Assembly (NCBI RefSeq): GCF_011043775.1
Contig: NZ_JAAKXY010000003.1
Coordinates: 1-64,000 of the forward strand
DNA length: 64,000 nucleotides
Reading direction: 5' to 3'
DNA from: Natronolimnobius sp. AArcel1
GTDB taxonomy: Archaea > Halobacteriota > Halobacteria > Halobacteriales > Natrialbaceae
The position numbers and the translations under genes were made by a program. The notes under the pieces were generated by a model. It was given only the letters and a program-made list of their open reading frames with translations. It had not been told where the DNA came from and searched no databases. This document shows positions 17,601 through 25,203 of this stretch, in pieces (position 1 is the first letter of the stretch; every line of letters starts with the position of its first letter).

Positions 17601-18030
17601 GGATCTACGGCTCCGGATCGAAGAAACGAACGCCGAGATCGACGTCGACACTGCCGAACTGCCACACGTTGTGGGAGATGCCAGTCAACTCCGGCAAGTC
17701 TTCCAGAACCTGCTCGACAACGCACTCGAGTACAGCGATGGTCGGCCGCAAGTGACCGTTGACGCCGAACGAAACGGCGATTGGTGGACGATCTCGGTCC
17801 GTGACGAGGGAATCGGCATCGATCCCGACAATCAGGAGCGCATCTTCGAGGTCTTCGAACGGCTCCACAGCCGTGACCAACACGAGGGAACGGGGATCGG
17901 ACTGGCGCTCTGTCGGCGAATCATCGAGCGCCACGGCGGCGATATCCGGGTCGACTCCGAACGCGGCGAGGGAACGACGTTCTCATTTACGCTGCCGGCT
18001 GTCGACGACGGGACAGAGGCCGAGAACTGA
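14656..18030 (+). CDS. soluble seven-PAS sensor histidine kinase
   Basis: This 1124-residue protein has no membrane segment. I count seven PAS-like repeats, beginning near residues 25, 155, 295, 415, 530, 660 and 780. The sixth and seventh share the RYRTL/RYQTL...FPNG signature with PAS2 of the preceding kinase. The kinase part has phosphorylatable His in FAYAVSHDLQEPLRMVSSYL and HATPase motifs NLLDNALEYS, DEGIGI and GTGIGLALC. A GTG two codons upstream (14650) is an alternative start. The strong similarity of the C-terminal half to the upstream kinase points to tandem duplication followed by gain or loss of sensor domains. Confidence 0.87.
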   Translation: MNARADADDDDGPVWTGIDDEVALRRYRTLVETIDDGVCQVDADGHFVAVNDRLVEMTGYSPDDLLGSSTSVLLADDDVNAIRQELEAYYRTGDTLPTFELAIKTVTGETVPCELRLHPLVDDGELQGTIAIAHERSPKRRLESLDTAATESREPPYAPLESILDQANVAAFVLNESFEVAWLDETTERYFGIDCDEIIGCDKRTLIEETVKHRFDDPDRFAETVLSTYESNDHIERFECHITDGDDREERWVEHYSAPVESGAYAGGRLEFYYDVTDRVYSEGAKRKTEAQFQSLIDAVEEYAIFRLDPDGCVVSWNDGANQIKGYTADEIIGEHFSTFYTQQDRAADVPEQNLEEALESGSLEDEGWRVRADGSRFWADATITPIHDEDGTHRGYLKVTRDMTDRYEREQDLENELQRIFGRIADGFYALDEDWQFTHVNDRATQILEVGEDDLLGESMWDAFPEFRETEFEMHYREAMETQESVSFEEYYPPRDSWFEVNVYPSETGLSVYFRDITDRVERERELELFRELLNHSNDSVFVIDPDSGRFLDVNDTACHQHGYARDELLELSVPDIETELPTQDAWESFAETVQADGPATFDGEHRRQDGTTFPVEVNASYVDLEQTYILAMVRDVTERRQRERKLEESERRYRTLAENFPNGIVTMFDEDGRYSLAAGQAFDELPVSPDDVEGSMASEVWPDRPAEKLESAFCDTLEGDQRVVDVEYAGREWVVRIVPLTDDSGVVFGGMTIAQDITARKERERALADSKRRYQTLVDHFPNGAVGLFDDELRYTIVGGSLLDELGLEAESIIGDRIYDRYPDDIVGEYVSYAEAVFDGEASTFELEYHDRDLFAHALPVRNADDEVYAGMLLVQDVTEQREYERKLERSNERLEQFAYAVSHDLQEPLRMVSSYLGLIENRYADELDDDAEEFIDFAVDGADRMREMIDALLAYSRVETQGNPLEPVDLDAVLENVLADLRLRIEETNAEIDVDTAELPHVVGDASQLRQVFQNLLDNALEYSDGRPQVTVDAERNGDWWTISVRDEGIGIDPDNQERIFEVFERLHSRDQHEGTGIGLALCRRIIERHGGDIRVDSERGEGTTFSFTLPAVDDGTEAEN

Positions 18031-18153
18031 TCTCTCGGTCGCAGTGGTTTCTGTCAGTGCAGGTTCGCTACGGCCTGTGAGACATGCTGGAAAACAGGTA
18101 CAACAGCTCTCTTCCTTGAGTCAAACGAGCCGAAAACGAATCGAACTCGAGGC

Positions 18154-19497
18154 CTACACTAAGCTTGCGCCGTCGAACTCGCCACGACTGTAGTCGACAT
18201 CGAGAAGGTCGAGAATCGTCGGCGTGATGTCGAACAGATCGGCGTCGCCAATCGTCGCGTCGGCGTGGTCGATGTACAGCGAGGTGTTGTCGAAGCTGTG
18301 CATGCCGTTTCGTGGGCCGGTCGTGAAGATATCCGAGTCGGCCTTGAAGCCCGATTTGAGGTCGAAGCCCTTGTTCGGAATTGCGACCAGATCCGGGGCG
18401 ATATCGTCGTGGTCGCCGCGGAATGCTTCTTCTTTCTCGACGACGCGTTCGACGACCTGGTTGCCGTCTGGCCCCTCGAGTTCGAGCAGGTCGGCTTTGA
18501 GCTCGTCGCGGACTTCGTCGTACTCGTCTTCGGGGACGGACCCGCGTGGCTCGCGTCCCTCGAGGTTGATGTAGAATCGGCCGGGGATGAACGAGTAGGC
18601 TTTCGTGTCGTCGGCAATGTCGCCCAGTTCCTCGGGGTCGTCGTCCTGGAAGGAGAGCCAACCCTCTTGTCGGAGCCACTCGTTGAAGTGGACCTCGTAG
18701 TCCAGACTCGTAAAGCCGTGATCCGAGGCGACGACCATGGTGACGTCATCCGGCAGCGCCTCGCGCAGGCGGCCGATGTAGTCGTCGACCTTCTGGTAGA
18801 ACTCGATAAAGTCGTCTTTGTACTCGCCGTCGCGCTCGTAGTCTTTGAACAGGAAATGATTGACCCGGTCGGTCGTCATGAAGACGCCGAAAAAGAGGTC
18901 CCAGTCGTCTTCTTCGATATAGTGTCGAAACGCCTCGAATCGGGCGTCAATGGTGTCGTGTGCGTCCTCGATGAAGTCGGCCTTATCCTGCTCGTGGCCG
19001 AGTTTTGGATTCACGTCGATCCGGTACTCCAGCCCCTCGAGGTACTCGCCGACTGATTCGGGGTGGGACGCTTTCTCGAGATCGGGTGAGAGAAAGCCAG
19101 AGACCATCCGCTGGACGTTTCGCTGTGGGGGGAAGGTAACGGGAACGTTCATCACGGTTGCCTTCCGGCCCTCTTCCTGTACGCGATCCCAGACGCGGTC
19201 GGCTTGGACCTCTCGACCCATCGGAACGTAGGTGTCGTACGTGCCGACTTCTCGGTCCTGAAAGCCATACACGCCCGTTTCCCCGGGGTTGACCCCAGTC
19301 GTCAGCGATGGCCAGCAGGCGCTTGACTCCGGCGGGACGATACTCGAGATCTCGCCAGCGGTCCCGTTGTCGGCGATTGCTGCGAAGTTTGGGAACAACT
19401 CTTCGTTCTCCGCGAGGAGACTGTACGGCACGCCATCGACTCCAATAAATGCGACGCGGGGTGCGCCATCGCCCCGCAATCGATCGAACAGACCCAT
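18154..19497 (-). CDS. alkaline phosphatase superfamily (type I phosphodiesterase-like) hydrolase
   Basis: This 447-residue protein is of the nucleotide pyrophosphatase/phosphodiesterase type. Metal ligands are visible in FIGVDGVPYSLL (Asp), PPESSACWPSLTTG (nucleophile Ser or Thr region), TTDRVNHFLF (Asp and His), ASDHGF (Asp and His) and NGMHSFDN (His). The family cleaves phosphodiesters or phosphates of nucleotides, lipids or isoprenoid phosphates. I start it at the ATG of MGLFDRL, since the 21 upstream residues look non-coding. There is no signal peptide, so it is cytoplasmic. The substrate is unknown. Confidence 0.85.
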   Translation of the reverse strand: MGLFDRLRGDGAPRVAFIGVDGVPYSLLAENEELFPNFAAIADNGTAGEISSIVPPESSACWPSLTTGVNPGETGVYGFQDREVGTYDTYVPMGREVQADRVWDRVQEEGRKATVMNVPVTFPPQRNVQRMVSGFLSPDLEKASHPESVGEYLEGLEYRIDVNPKLGHEQDKADFIEDAHDTIDARFEAFRHYIEEDDWDLFFGVFMTTDRVNHFLFKDYERDGEYKDDFIEFYQKVDDYIGRLREALPDDVTMVVASDHGFTSLDYEVHFNEWLRQEGWLSFQDDDPEELGDIADDTKAYSFIPGRFYINLEGREPRGSVPEDEYDEVRDELKADLLELEGPDGNQVVERVVEKEEAFRGDHDDIAPDLVAIPNKGFDLKSGFKADSDIFTTGPRNGMHSFDNTSLYIDHADATIGDADLFDITPTILDLLDVDYSRGEFDGASLV

Positions 19498-19652
19498 AGC
19501 CGGTGGTAGTCCGACCGGATACAAGAAGGTTCGTTTCGAGACATACTTTTGAGAACGCATGAACGTGCCCGTGGGGTCGCACTCATCTTACCGGCACGGG
19601 CTCGAGACGGCGTCTCGGGGTGAACCTAGCCGCGTCCAGTTCGTGGGTGCAG

Positions 19653-19793
19653 TCACTCCTCGGTGTCGTCCCCGTCCGCGTCTGCGTCCGCATCCGGGTC
19701 GAAGTTAGTGGGGACGACCGTCAGGTGGGCAAGTCCAACGCCAGCGTCGGACGGCTCACGGGGTTCGTCGGCGGGGGGAGTGGATGCTGCCAT
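19653..19793 (-). CDS. small conserved-looking acidic protein (46 residues)
   Basis: A 46-residue frame reads as a proline- and acid-rich start, a compact core (GVGLAHLTVVPTNFDP) and an aspartate tail. The core has the look of a conserved haloarchaeal microprotein, and I have a weak memory of similar ones. It lies between the phosphodiesterase gene and the divergent ParA-like gene. Function is unknown. Confidence 0.55.
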   Translation of the reverse strand: MAASTPPADEPREPSDAGVGLAHLTVVPTNFDPDADADADGDDTEE

Positions 19794-19900
19794 AACAGTT
19801 CACGAAACGACACCACGCCCAATAAAATTACCCATGCTCATAATGCATCGGCGATGGGGCGCTGGATAACCGTGGGGTATCCCGGTGATTGGCGGTCACC

Positions 19901-19907
19901 TTTATTA
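19901..19907 (+). promoter_or_regulatory. TATA-like element before the ParA gene
   Basis: TTTATTA lies about 60 bases before the chosen ATG and about 55 before the GTG at 19963, so a short leader is expected. Confidence 0.35.
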
Positions 19908-19968
19908 GGCGATACGGGAGTGTCTTTCGTACCGAAAATCGCCGCCGGACGACGCCGGGACAGTGGGG

Positions 19969-20847
19969 ATGTCACTCGAGATGCACGGACTAACCGTCAC
20001 CCTCCAGAAAGGAGGCGTTGGCAAGACAACGATTGCAACGACTCTAGCTGAGCGACTCGCGGCTCGTGGTCACGACGTATTGCTCGTCGATCTCGACCCG
20101 CAAGGCAGCGCAACCGAAGCACTCGGCTGTGGTGATGCCTACGCCGCACAAACGCATCTTCAACACCTCCTCGAGCCGGATAATTCGACGACAGCGCCGG
20201 ATCTCGTTCACACGGAGACGGGTTCATGGGGTGTCGACCTCGTGCCGTCGAACGCGGCGTTACACCAGACCGGTGCGATGATTCAGACGACGGACAACGG
20301 CGAGGCACTGCTTCACAACGAACTCGTCCAGCCGCTTGCAGACGAGTACGACTGGCTCATCTGTGACTCACCGCCGACGATCGGCCCGCTCGCTACCGCG
20401 GCACTCGTCGCGACGCGTCGCGTTCTCTTTCCGATACAGCTATCGAAGCCAAGCGCCGACGCGCTCGTCCGCACGGTCACCAACCAGCTCTTTCCGCTGA
20501 ACAACCGCCTGCCCGACCCAATCGAGATCCTCGCAATCGTCCCGAACCGCGTCAAAGGCGACAACGAAGAAAAGCGCGTCCTCGAGGCACTCGAGGACAG
20601 TCAGTTCGAGCAGTATCTTCCGGACTTTGCCCGCTCGAGTCACATCGATCGTGCAGACTCACCGGGGCCGGGCATCCGCGAGCGAATCGCGTTCCGGCGT
20701 GCGTATCGCGATGGAGTTTCACTGGCGACACACGACAGCAGTGTCGACATGCTCGAGCGATTCGACTCGCTGGCAGAACTGGCGGAGACGGCGGTCGAAA
20801 CCGAGACGATGAAAGGTGACTTCCGTTCGAAACGACCCGTCGAGTGA
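19969..20847 (+). CDS. ParA family ATPase
   Basis: This 292-residue protein has a deviant Walker A motif (KGGVGKTT), the switch VLLVDLDPQGSATEALG and the Walker B-like region DWLICDSPPTIG. This is the ParA/Soj type, which polymerises or moves on DNA to separate chromosomes or place cargo. No parB-like or centromere-like partner is adjacent. Candidate starts are GTG 19963, ATG 19969 and ATG 19981, and I chose 19969. It converges with the pyrophosphatase gene, with only 4 bases between the stops. Confidence 0.85.
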   Translation: MSLEMHGLTVTLQKGGVGKTTIATTLAERLAARGHDVLLVDLDPQGSATEALGCGDAYAAQTHLQHLLEPDNSTTAPDLVHTETGSWGVDLVPSNAALHQTGAMIQTTDNGEALLHNELVQPLADEYDWLICDSPPTIGPLATAALVATRRVLFPIQLSKPSADALVRTVTNQLFPLNNRLPDPIEILAIVPNRVKGDNEEKRVLEALEDSQFEQYLPDFARSSHIDRADSPGPGIRERIAFRRAYRDGVSLATHDSSVDMLERFDSLAELAETAVETETMKGDFRSKRPVE

Positions 20848-20851
20848 CGAG

Positions 20852-21385
20852 TTACTGGAAGTTCTCTTCGTAGAGATCCTGTGCGTGTTCAATCGCGTCG
20901 TATGCAGCCTGTTTATCTTCCCAACCGAGGGTTTCCACTTCTTTGCCTTCCTCTAAGTTCTTGTAGGTCGTGAAGAACTCGTCGATCTCCTCACGCTGCT
21001 GTTGGGTAATGTCCTCGAGGTCGTCGATGTGATCGAAGCGTGGGTCCTCGCTCGGCACAGCGATGACTTTGTCGTCTTGCTCGCCGTCGTCGTCCATCTT
21101 CATCAGGGCGACGGGACGGGCTTCGATGACACAGCCAGGGAACGTCTGGTCCTCGACGAGGACGAGCACGTCGAATGGGTCCTCGTCGTCGTAGTACGAC
21201 TGCGGGATAAAGCCGTAGTCGCTTGGATAATGGACGTTACTGTGTAGCACACGATCGAGGACAACGCCGGGAACGTCCTTGTCGTATTCGTATTTGTTTC
21301 GCTCACCTTTGAGACATTCGACGACAGCATAGATCTCTTCAGGCGGATTCGGTCCAGTCTCGAGGTCTTCCCAGAGATTGACCAT
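20852..21385 (-). CDS. ppa: inorganic pyrophosphatase
   Basis: This 177-residue soluble family I pyrophosphatase hydrolyses pyrophosphate to phosphate and so drives biosynthesis. The family features are ERNKYEYDKD, SNVHYPSDYGFIPQSYYDDEDPFDVLVL (the metal-binding DxDPxD-type region) and a second acidic cluster, EDPRFDHIDDL. The length is normal. Confidence 0.95.
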   Translation of the reverse strand: MVNLWEDLETGPNPPEEIYAVVECLKGERNKYEYDKDVPGVVLDRVLHSNVHYPSDYGFIPQSYYDDEDPFDVLVLVEDQTFPGCVIEARPVALMKMDDDGEQDDKVIAVPSEDPRFDHIDDLEDITQQQREEIDEFFTTYKNLEEGKEVETLGWEDKQAAYDAIEHAQDLYEENFQ

Positions 21386-21553
21386 GTACCTGAGAGTCCA
21401 CGGTCGATCAAAAAGTACTTTCGTAATCGTGTGTCATGTGCAAACGACGGCTACCAGACAGCCGATGGACACGAATTGCACACGCGATTCGGTCGATCCG
21501 ACTCCGTCGGATAACGACGTGCCAACACCACCACATCGAATAGTTGGCAAGTC

Positions 21554-21560
21554 TTAAATA
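21554..21560 (+). promoter_or_regulatory. TATA box of the PadR gene
   Basis: TTAAATA lies 27 bases before the ATG at 21583, which predicts a leaderless transcript. Confidence 0.5.
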
Positions 21561-21582
21561 GTCTGGTGACATTTACACAGGT

Positions 21583-21948
21583 ATGTCAGAGGCACAATCA
21601 ATCACCGGCGAACAGGGTATCGCACGCGAACTGACCGCGTTCCAGACGAACATCCTCACCATCCTCGCAAAGGAGCCAATGTACGGATTGGCTATCAAGC
21701 GAGAACTCGAGGAGTACTACGGAACCGAAGTCAATCACGGCCGACTCTACCCCAACCTCGACGAACTCGTCGAGCTTGGACTGGTCGAAAAAAGCGAACT
21801 TGACAAACGAACGAACCAGTACTCGCTGACCGACGACGGCTACGAGGCCGTCCTTGACGGCGTCCGCTGGACGCTCTCGAAGGTCGTCACGGGCGACGAC
21901 CGTGCTGATGAGATCAGCGACATCATCGACGACAGCTACGACAACTAA
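21583..21948 (+). CDS. PadR family transcriptional regulator
   Basis: This 121-residue winged-helix regulator has the PadR signature: LTAFQTNILTILAKEPMYGLAIKREL, then VNHGRLYPNLDELVELGLVEKSE and the wing NQYSLTDDGYEAV. PadR proteins usually repress a neighbouring or distant gene in response to a small ligand. No obvious target gene is adjacent. Its stop overlaps that of the convergent gene by 4 bases. Confidence 0.88.
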   Translation: MSEAQSITGEQGIARELTAFQTNILTILAKEPMYGLAIKRELEEYYGTEVNHGRLYPNLDELVELGLVEKSELDKRTNQYSLTDDGYEAVLDGVRWTLSKVVTGDDRADEISDIIDDSYDN

Positions 21949-22625
21949 GAGCGCGACGACGCAGACGATGGCCGGTCGTATTCGGGCACCGATTCATCTG
22001 CTGCGTCGTACGTGAGTCGGATCGACTCGTCGATCGCGGCTCGTTGTTCTTCTGAGGGCCAGGCGTTACGAACGAAGTACTCCGTCCGAAACTCGGATAG
22101 CTCCAGTCCTGTCAAATACTCGAGTGGTTTTGCGTAGTGATTACCGAGAAAGTCTGCGAGCGTGTCGGCATTGTCGCCGTGAACGTCACCGTAGGCCTCG
22201 CGTACTCGGTCAGCTAGGTCGCGATTGTGGGCATCCACTGCAGCCCAGTCGTCGGGATCTTCTGTCCCCTCGAGTTGAATCTCCACGGCGCGTGAGATGT
22301 CGTTGATTCGGTCGGTTCTGATGACGCCGTTTTCGTCATCATGCCATTCCTCGGGGTGGCACACGAGTGTTGCATCGTCTTCCTTACGAATTCGCGAGGT
22401 GAAGTCGTACTCCGCGAGGAGTTCTTCGCGCCGGTCGGCGTAGGCTGTGGCCTCGTTGTCGTCGACGGCTGCGCGCTCGAGGTGTGTGAGTCGCTCGGCT
22501 TCGTCGACGACTTCAGCAGGGAGTTCGTTGTCGGCGTTGGCGTCGGCATCTCCATCCGCATGGTCAGCGTCGGCTGCTGGGTGGTCACCACCGGTGTCGT
22601 CGGTCTCGTGGCTCGGATCGCTCAT
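21945..22625 (-). CDS. acidic hypothetical protein next to rnhA
   Basis: This 226-residue protein has about 40 acidic low-complexity residues at the N-terminus and then a folded region (about 40-215) rich in charged helices: AERLTHLERAAVDDNEATAYADRREELLAEYDF and LADFLGNHYAKPLEYLTGLELSEFRTEYFVRNAWPS. It resembles the haloarchaeal DUF7108 group by context, but I am not certain. The ATG at 22625 begins the acidic part, and the longer frame upstream is not protein-like. It lies 72 bases downstream of rnhA on the same strand, so cotranscription is likely. Function is unknown. Confidence 0.7.
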   Translation of the reverse strand: MSDPSHETDDTGGDHPAADADHADGDADANADNELPAEVVDEAERLTHLERAAVDDNEATAYADRREELLAEYDFTSRIRKEDDATLVCHPEEWHDDENGVIRTDRINDISRAVEIQLEGTEDPDDWAAVDAHNRDLADRVREAYGDVHGDNADTLADFLGNHYAKPLEYLTGLELSEFRTEYFVRNAWPSEEQRAAIDESIRLTYDAADESVPEYDRPSSASSRS

Positions 22626-22697
22626 ACACGAGACTACGGCTGGAACGGTTTTGCCCTTGCTGATCTCCGTCGGTGAGCCAAGAGTGTCGCGACCCAC

Positions 22698-23291
22698 TCA
22701 GAGCTGATCCATCGCCTCATTCGCCAACTCGTCTGCGCGGTCGTTGACCTCACGCGGGACGTGCTCGATCGTCCACTCCTCGAACGCAGAAAGGAGTTCG
22801 TGGACCGTGACACGCTTTTCGCGTAGCTCCGGGTTGTTAGTGTTGTACTCGCCGCGAACCTGCTTGACGATGAGCTCAGAGTCACCACGAACGTGGAGTT
22901 CGTCAAACCCGTAGTCGCGCGCAGCCTCGAGGGCGGCGATCAGTGCTTCGTACTCGGCTTGATTGTTCGTCGCGCGCCCGATCGTATCGCTGCCCTCTGC
23001 GACGATGCCGTCGCTCGAGACCAGCAGCCAGCCGATGCCGGCGGGTCCTGGATTCCCGCGCGATCCCCCGTCGAAATAAGCGTACGCACGGCCGCTGCCC
23101 TCTCGGAGCAACGCTTCGAGTCGGTGTGGGCTCGCGCCCTGGATGACGACTTTGTTGTCGTAGGCGACCGCTGTCGCGCCAGCGTGGCTCGCTCGCCAGC
23201 GCTCGTGATCCGTATTTCCGGACTCGACATCGACTCCGGCCTCCTCGAGGCGGGTTCGCGCTGTCCCAACGTCGCATTCGATAACCGGCAT
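22698..23291 (-). CDS. rnhA: ribonuclease HI with N-terminal extension
   Basis: This 197-residue enzyme degrades RNA in RNA-DNA hybrids. The catalytic acidic residues are visible in YFDGGSRGNPGP, NNQAEYEAL, RGDSELIVKQ and NDRADELAN. The first about 65 residues form an extra domain containing the strand YDNKVVIQG, which recalls the TBP-like N-terminal domain of RNase HIII and may bind the substrate. A TATA-like CTTTATCC lies about 27 bases upstream near 23320, so the transcript is probably leaderless. Confidence 0.9.
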   Translation of the reverse strand: MPVIECDVGTARTRLEEAGVDVESGNTDHERWRASHAGATAVAYDNKVVIQGASPHRLEALLREGSGRAYAYFDGGSRGNPGPAGIGWLLVSSDGIVAEGSDTIGRATNNQAEYEALIAALEAARDYGFDELHVRGDSELIVKQVRGEYNTNNPELREKRVTVHELLSAFEEWTIEHVPREVNDRADELANEAMDQL

Positions 23292-23411
23292 TCGTTCCTG
23301 TGGTCGGCCAGTTCCGGATAAAGGTTTTCCGGTTCAAGATAGTAAATACACCGGTTGAGTCCGTAATGCGGCTGAATTCGGCCGATTCGGTTCCCCCTCT
23401 GAAAACACCGG

Positions 23412-23447
23412 CGAAAGGTTCATATACTGTGGTGATACTACTATAAA
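23412..23447 (+). promoter_or_regulatory. promoter of the TFB gene
   Basis: CGAAAGG at about 23412-23418 resembles a TFB recognition element, followed by TTCATATA at 23419-23426, about 28 bases before the ATG at 23454. A second AT-rich block, CTATAAAA, lies at 23441-23448. Confidence 0.45.
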
Positions 23448-23453
23448 AGTGCG

Positions 23454-24416
23454 ATGACACGGTCCACCCGCCAGCGGGAGCGAACGCGTGAGACGGACGA
23501 GACCGAGGATCAGGAAGGGGTGCGTGCCTGTCCCGAGTGTGAATCGGACAATCTCGTCAAGGACTCTGACCGGGGTGAGCTCATCTGTGAAGATTGTGGG
23601 CTCGTCGTGGAGGAAGAGAAAATCGATCCAGGCCCTGAGTGGCGAGCGTTTAACCACCAGGAACGCCAGGAGAAGTCTCGTGTCGGTGCCCCGACGACAC
23701 AGACGATGCACGATAAGGGGTTGACGACGACGATTGACTGGAAGGACAAAGACGCCTACGGGCGCTCTATCTCCTCGAAAAAGCGCAGTCAGATGCACCG
23801 GCTGCGCAAGTGGCAAGAACGCATCCGAACGAAAGACGCCGGCGAGCGAAACCTGCAGTTTGCCCTTTCCGAAATCGACCGGATGGCATCTGCACTCGGC
23901 GTTCCGCGGTCAGTCCGGGAAGTCGCGTCGGTCATCTATCGACGCGCGCTCAAAGAAGACCTCATCCGCGGGCGCTCTATCGAAGGTGTCGCAACGTCGG
24001 CACTCTATGCTGCCTGTCGGAAAGAGGGCATTCCGCGCAGTCTCGAGGAAATTTCGGAAGTCTCACGTGTTGAACGCAAAGAGATCGGTCGAACGTATCG
24101 GTACATCTCGCAGGAACTCGGCCTCGAGATGCGACCCGTCGACCCGAAAAAATACGTCCCGCGCTTCTGTTCTGAACTCGAACTGTCCGAAGAAGTCCAG
24201 ACCAAAGCCAACGAGATCATCGAGAAGACGGCTGAGGAAGGACTGCTCTCGGGCAAGTCCCCGACCGGATACGCCGCGGCGGCGATCTACGCTGCCTCGT
24301 TGCTCTGTAACGAGAAAAAGACACAGCGTGAAGTCGCTGACGTCGCGCAGGTAACCGAAGTGACGATCCGGAATCGGTATCAAGAACAGATCGAAGCGAT
24401 GGGCATTCACGGCTAA
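23454..24416 (+). CDS. tfb: transcription initiation factor IIB (TFB)
   Basis: This 320-residue archaeal TFB recruits RNA polymerase to TBP-bound promoters. It has an N-terminal zinc ribbon (ACPECESDN...[12 protein letters not shown]), the B-reader/linker region ([19 protein letters not shown]) and two cyclin folds (about 120-215 and 220-315), the second ending in [15 protein letters not shown]. Haloarchaea carry many tfb genes, so this is one of several. Divergent placement from rnhA is compact. A T5 tract lies 20 bases after the stop. Confidence 0.95.
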   Translation: MTRSTRQRERTRETDETEDQEGVRACPECESDNLVKDSDRGELICEDCGLVVEEEKIDPGPEWRAFNHQERQEKSRVGAPTTQTMHDKGLTTTIDWKDKDAYGRSISSKKRSQMHRLRKWQERIRTKDAGERNLQFALSEIDRMASALGVPRSVREVASVIYRRALKEDLIRGRSIEGVATSALYAACRKEGIPRSLEEISEVSRVERKEIGRTYRYISQELGLEMRPVDPKKYVPRFCSELELSEEVQTKANEIIEKTAEEGLLSGKSPTGYAAAAIYAASLLCNEKKTQREVADVAQVTEVTIRNRYQEQIEAMGIHG

Positions 24417-24436
24417 CACCGTCCGCTCACGCCGTA

Positions 24437-24441
24437 TTTTT
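24437..24441 (+). terminator. T5 tract after TFB gene
   Basis: Five T residues lie 20 bases after the tfb stop, a likely U-rich archaeal terminator. Confidence 0.35.
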
Positions 24442-24751
24442 ATGCGCTCTGTCGCGGATGAGTCTCTACGCTGGCGTTGAACAGGTTCCTGTGTGCGACC
24501 ATGCATTCCAACTATTGACTGATTCCCACGCCTAGACGCAGTGAGTCTGTTGTTTACAAACGCGACGTACCCCCCGTGATGGGCTGCCACAAGCGGGCCG
24601 ATCTGCTGTCATCAGTGGACTCGAGTCCGAGTGTGACGGCCAAATTACCGATTTGTGCATTCGACAGAAGTAGTGCGCTCACGTGGCGAATCGGTCACTG
24701 TCTCCGTACAGACTCCAACTACTGTGGCCAAATATCTATATCAGCTGCTCT
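24442..24751. other. non-coding interval before the cold-shock gene
   Basis: Frames in this stretch lack protein-like composition. Nothing is recognised except scattered AT-rich blocks near 24731-24741 that could be a TATA element. Confidence 0.35.
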
Positions 24752-24773
24752 TTGGAAAACACCTGTTTTCAAA
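24752..24773 (+). promoter_or_regulatory. operator-like inverted repeat upstream of cspA
   Basis: GAAAACA at 24755-24761 and TGTTTTC at 24764-24770 form a perfect 7-bp inverted repeat with a 2-nt centre. It extends to 10 bp with one mismatch. It lies about 65 bases before the cold-shock ATG, where a regulator or RNA structure could act. Confidence 0.4.
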
Positions 24774-24835
24774 ACGACTGTATTACAGTACAAATGCGAA
24801 CCCTTATCCGTCCAGCGCGATTCGGTGTAATTGCA

Positions 24836-25030
24836 ATGGCAAACGGTAAGGTTGATTTCTTCAACGACACAGGCGGCTACGGTTTCATCGATACTGACGA
24901 CGCGGACGAGGACGTCTTCTTCCACATGGAAGACGTTGGCGGTGAGGACCTCACGGAAGGTACCGAGATCGAATTCGACATCGAGCAGGCCCCCAAGGGT
25001 CCCCGCGCGACCAACGTCGAACGCGTATAA
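24836..25030 (+). CDS. cspA: cold-shock domain protein
   Basis: This 64-residue single cold-shock domain binds single-stranded RNA or DNA and melts structure at low temperature. RNP1-like GGYGFIDTDD and RNP2-like DVFFHMEDV are present. It opens MANGKVDFFNDTG, as other haloarchaeal Csp proteins do. CTTATCC about 30 bases upstream may be the TATA box. A small hairpin (TCGCC-GCAA-GGCGA, near 25045) and a T-rich stretch follow. Confidence 0.93.
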   Translation: MANGKVDFFNDTGGYGFIDTDDADEDVFFHMEDVGGEDLTEGTEIEFDIEQAPKGPRATNVERV

Positions 25031-25203
25031 CTACGGTTCTAACGTCGCCGCAAGGCGATGAATGAACTCGCTTCTTCATTTAATCACTACCCGAGAGTAG
25101 CGACGCGAGTTGTACTACTGAGACTGTACTGAGATTGAGTCCTGGCTCTGAGAGACGCAACTGCGCGTCCCAAGCACTGGGAGTGATCGAATCTGTCGGC
25201 CTC

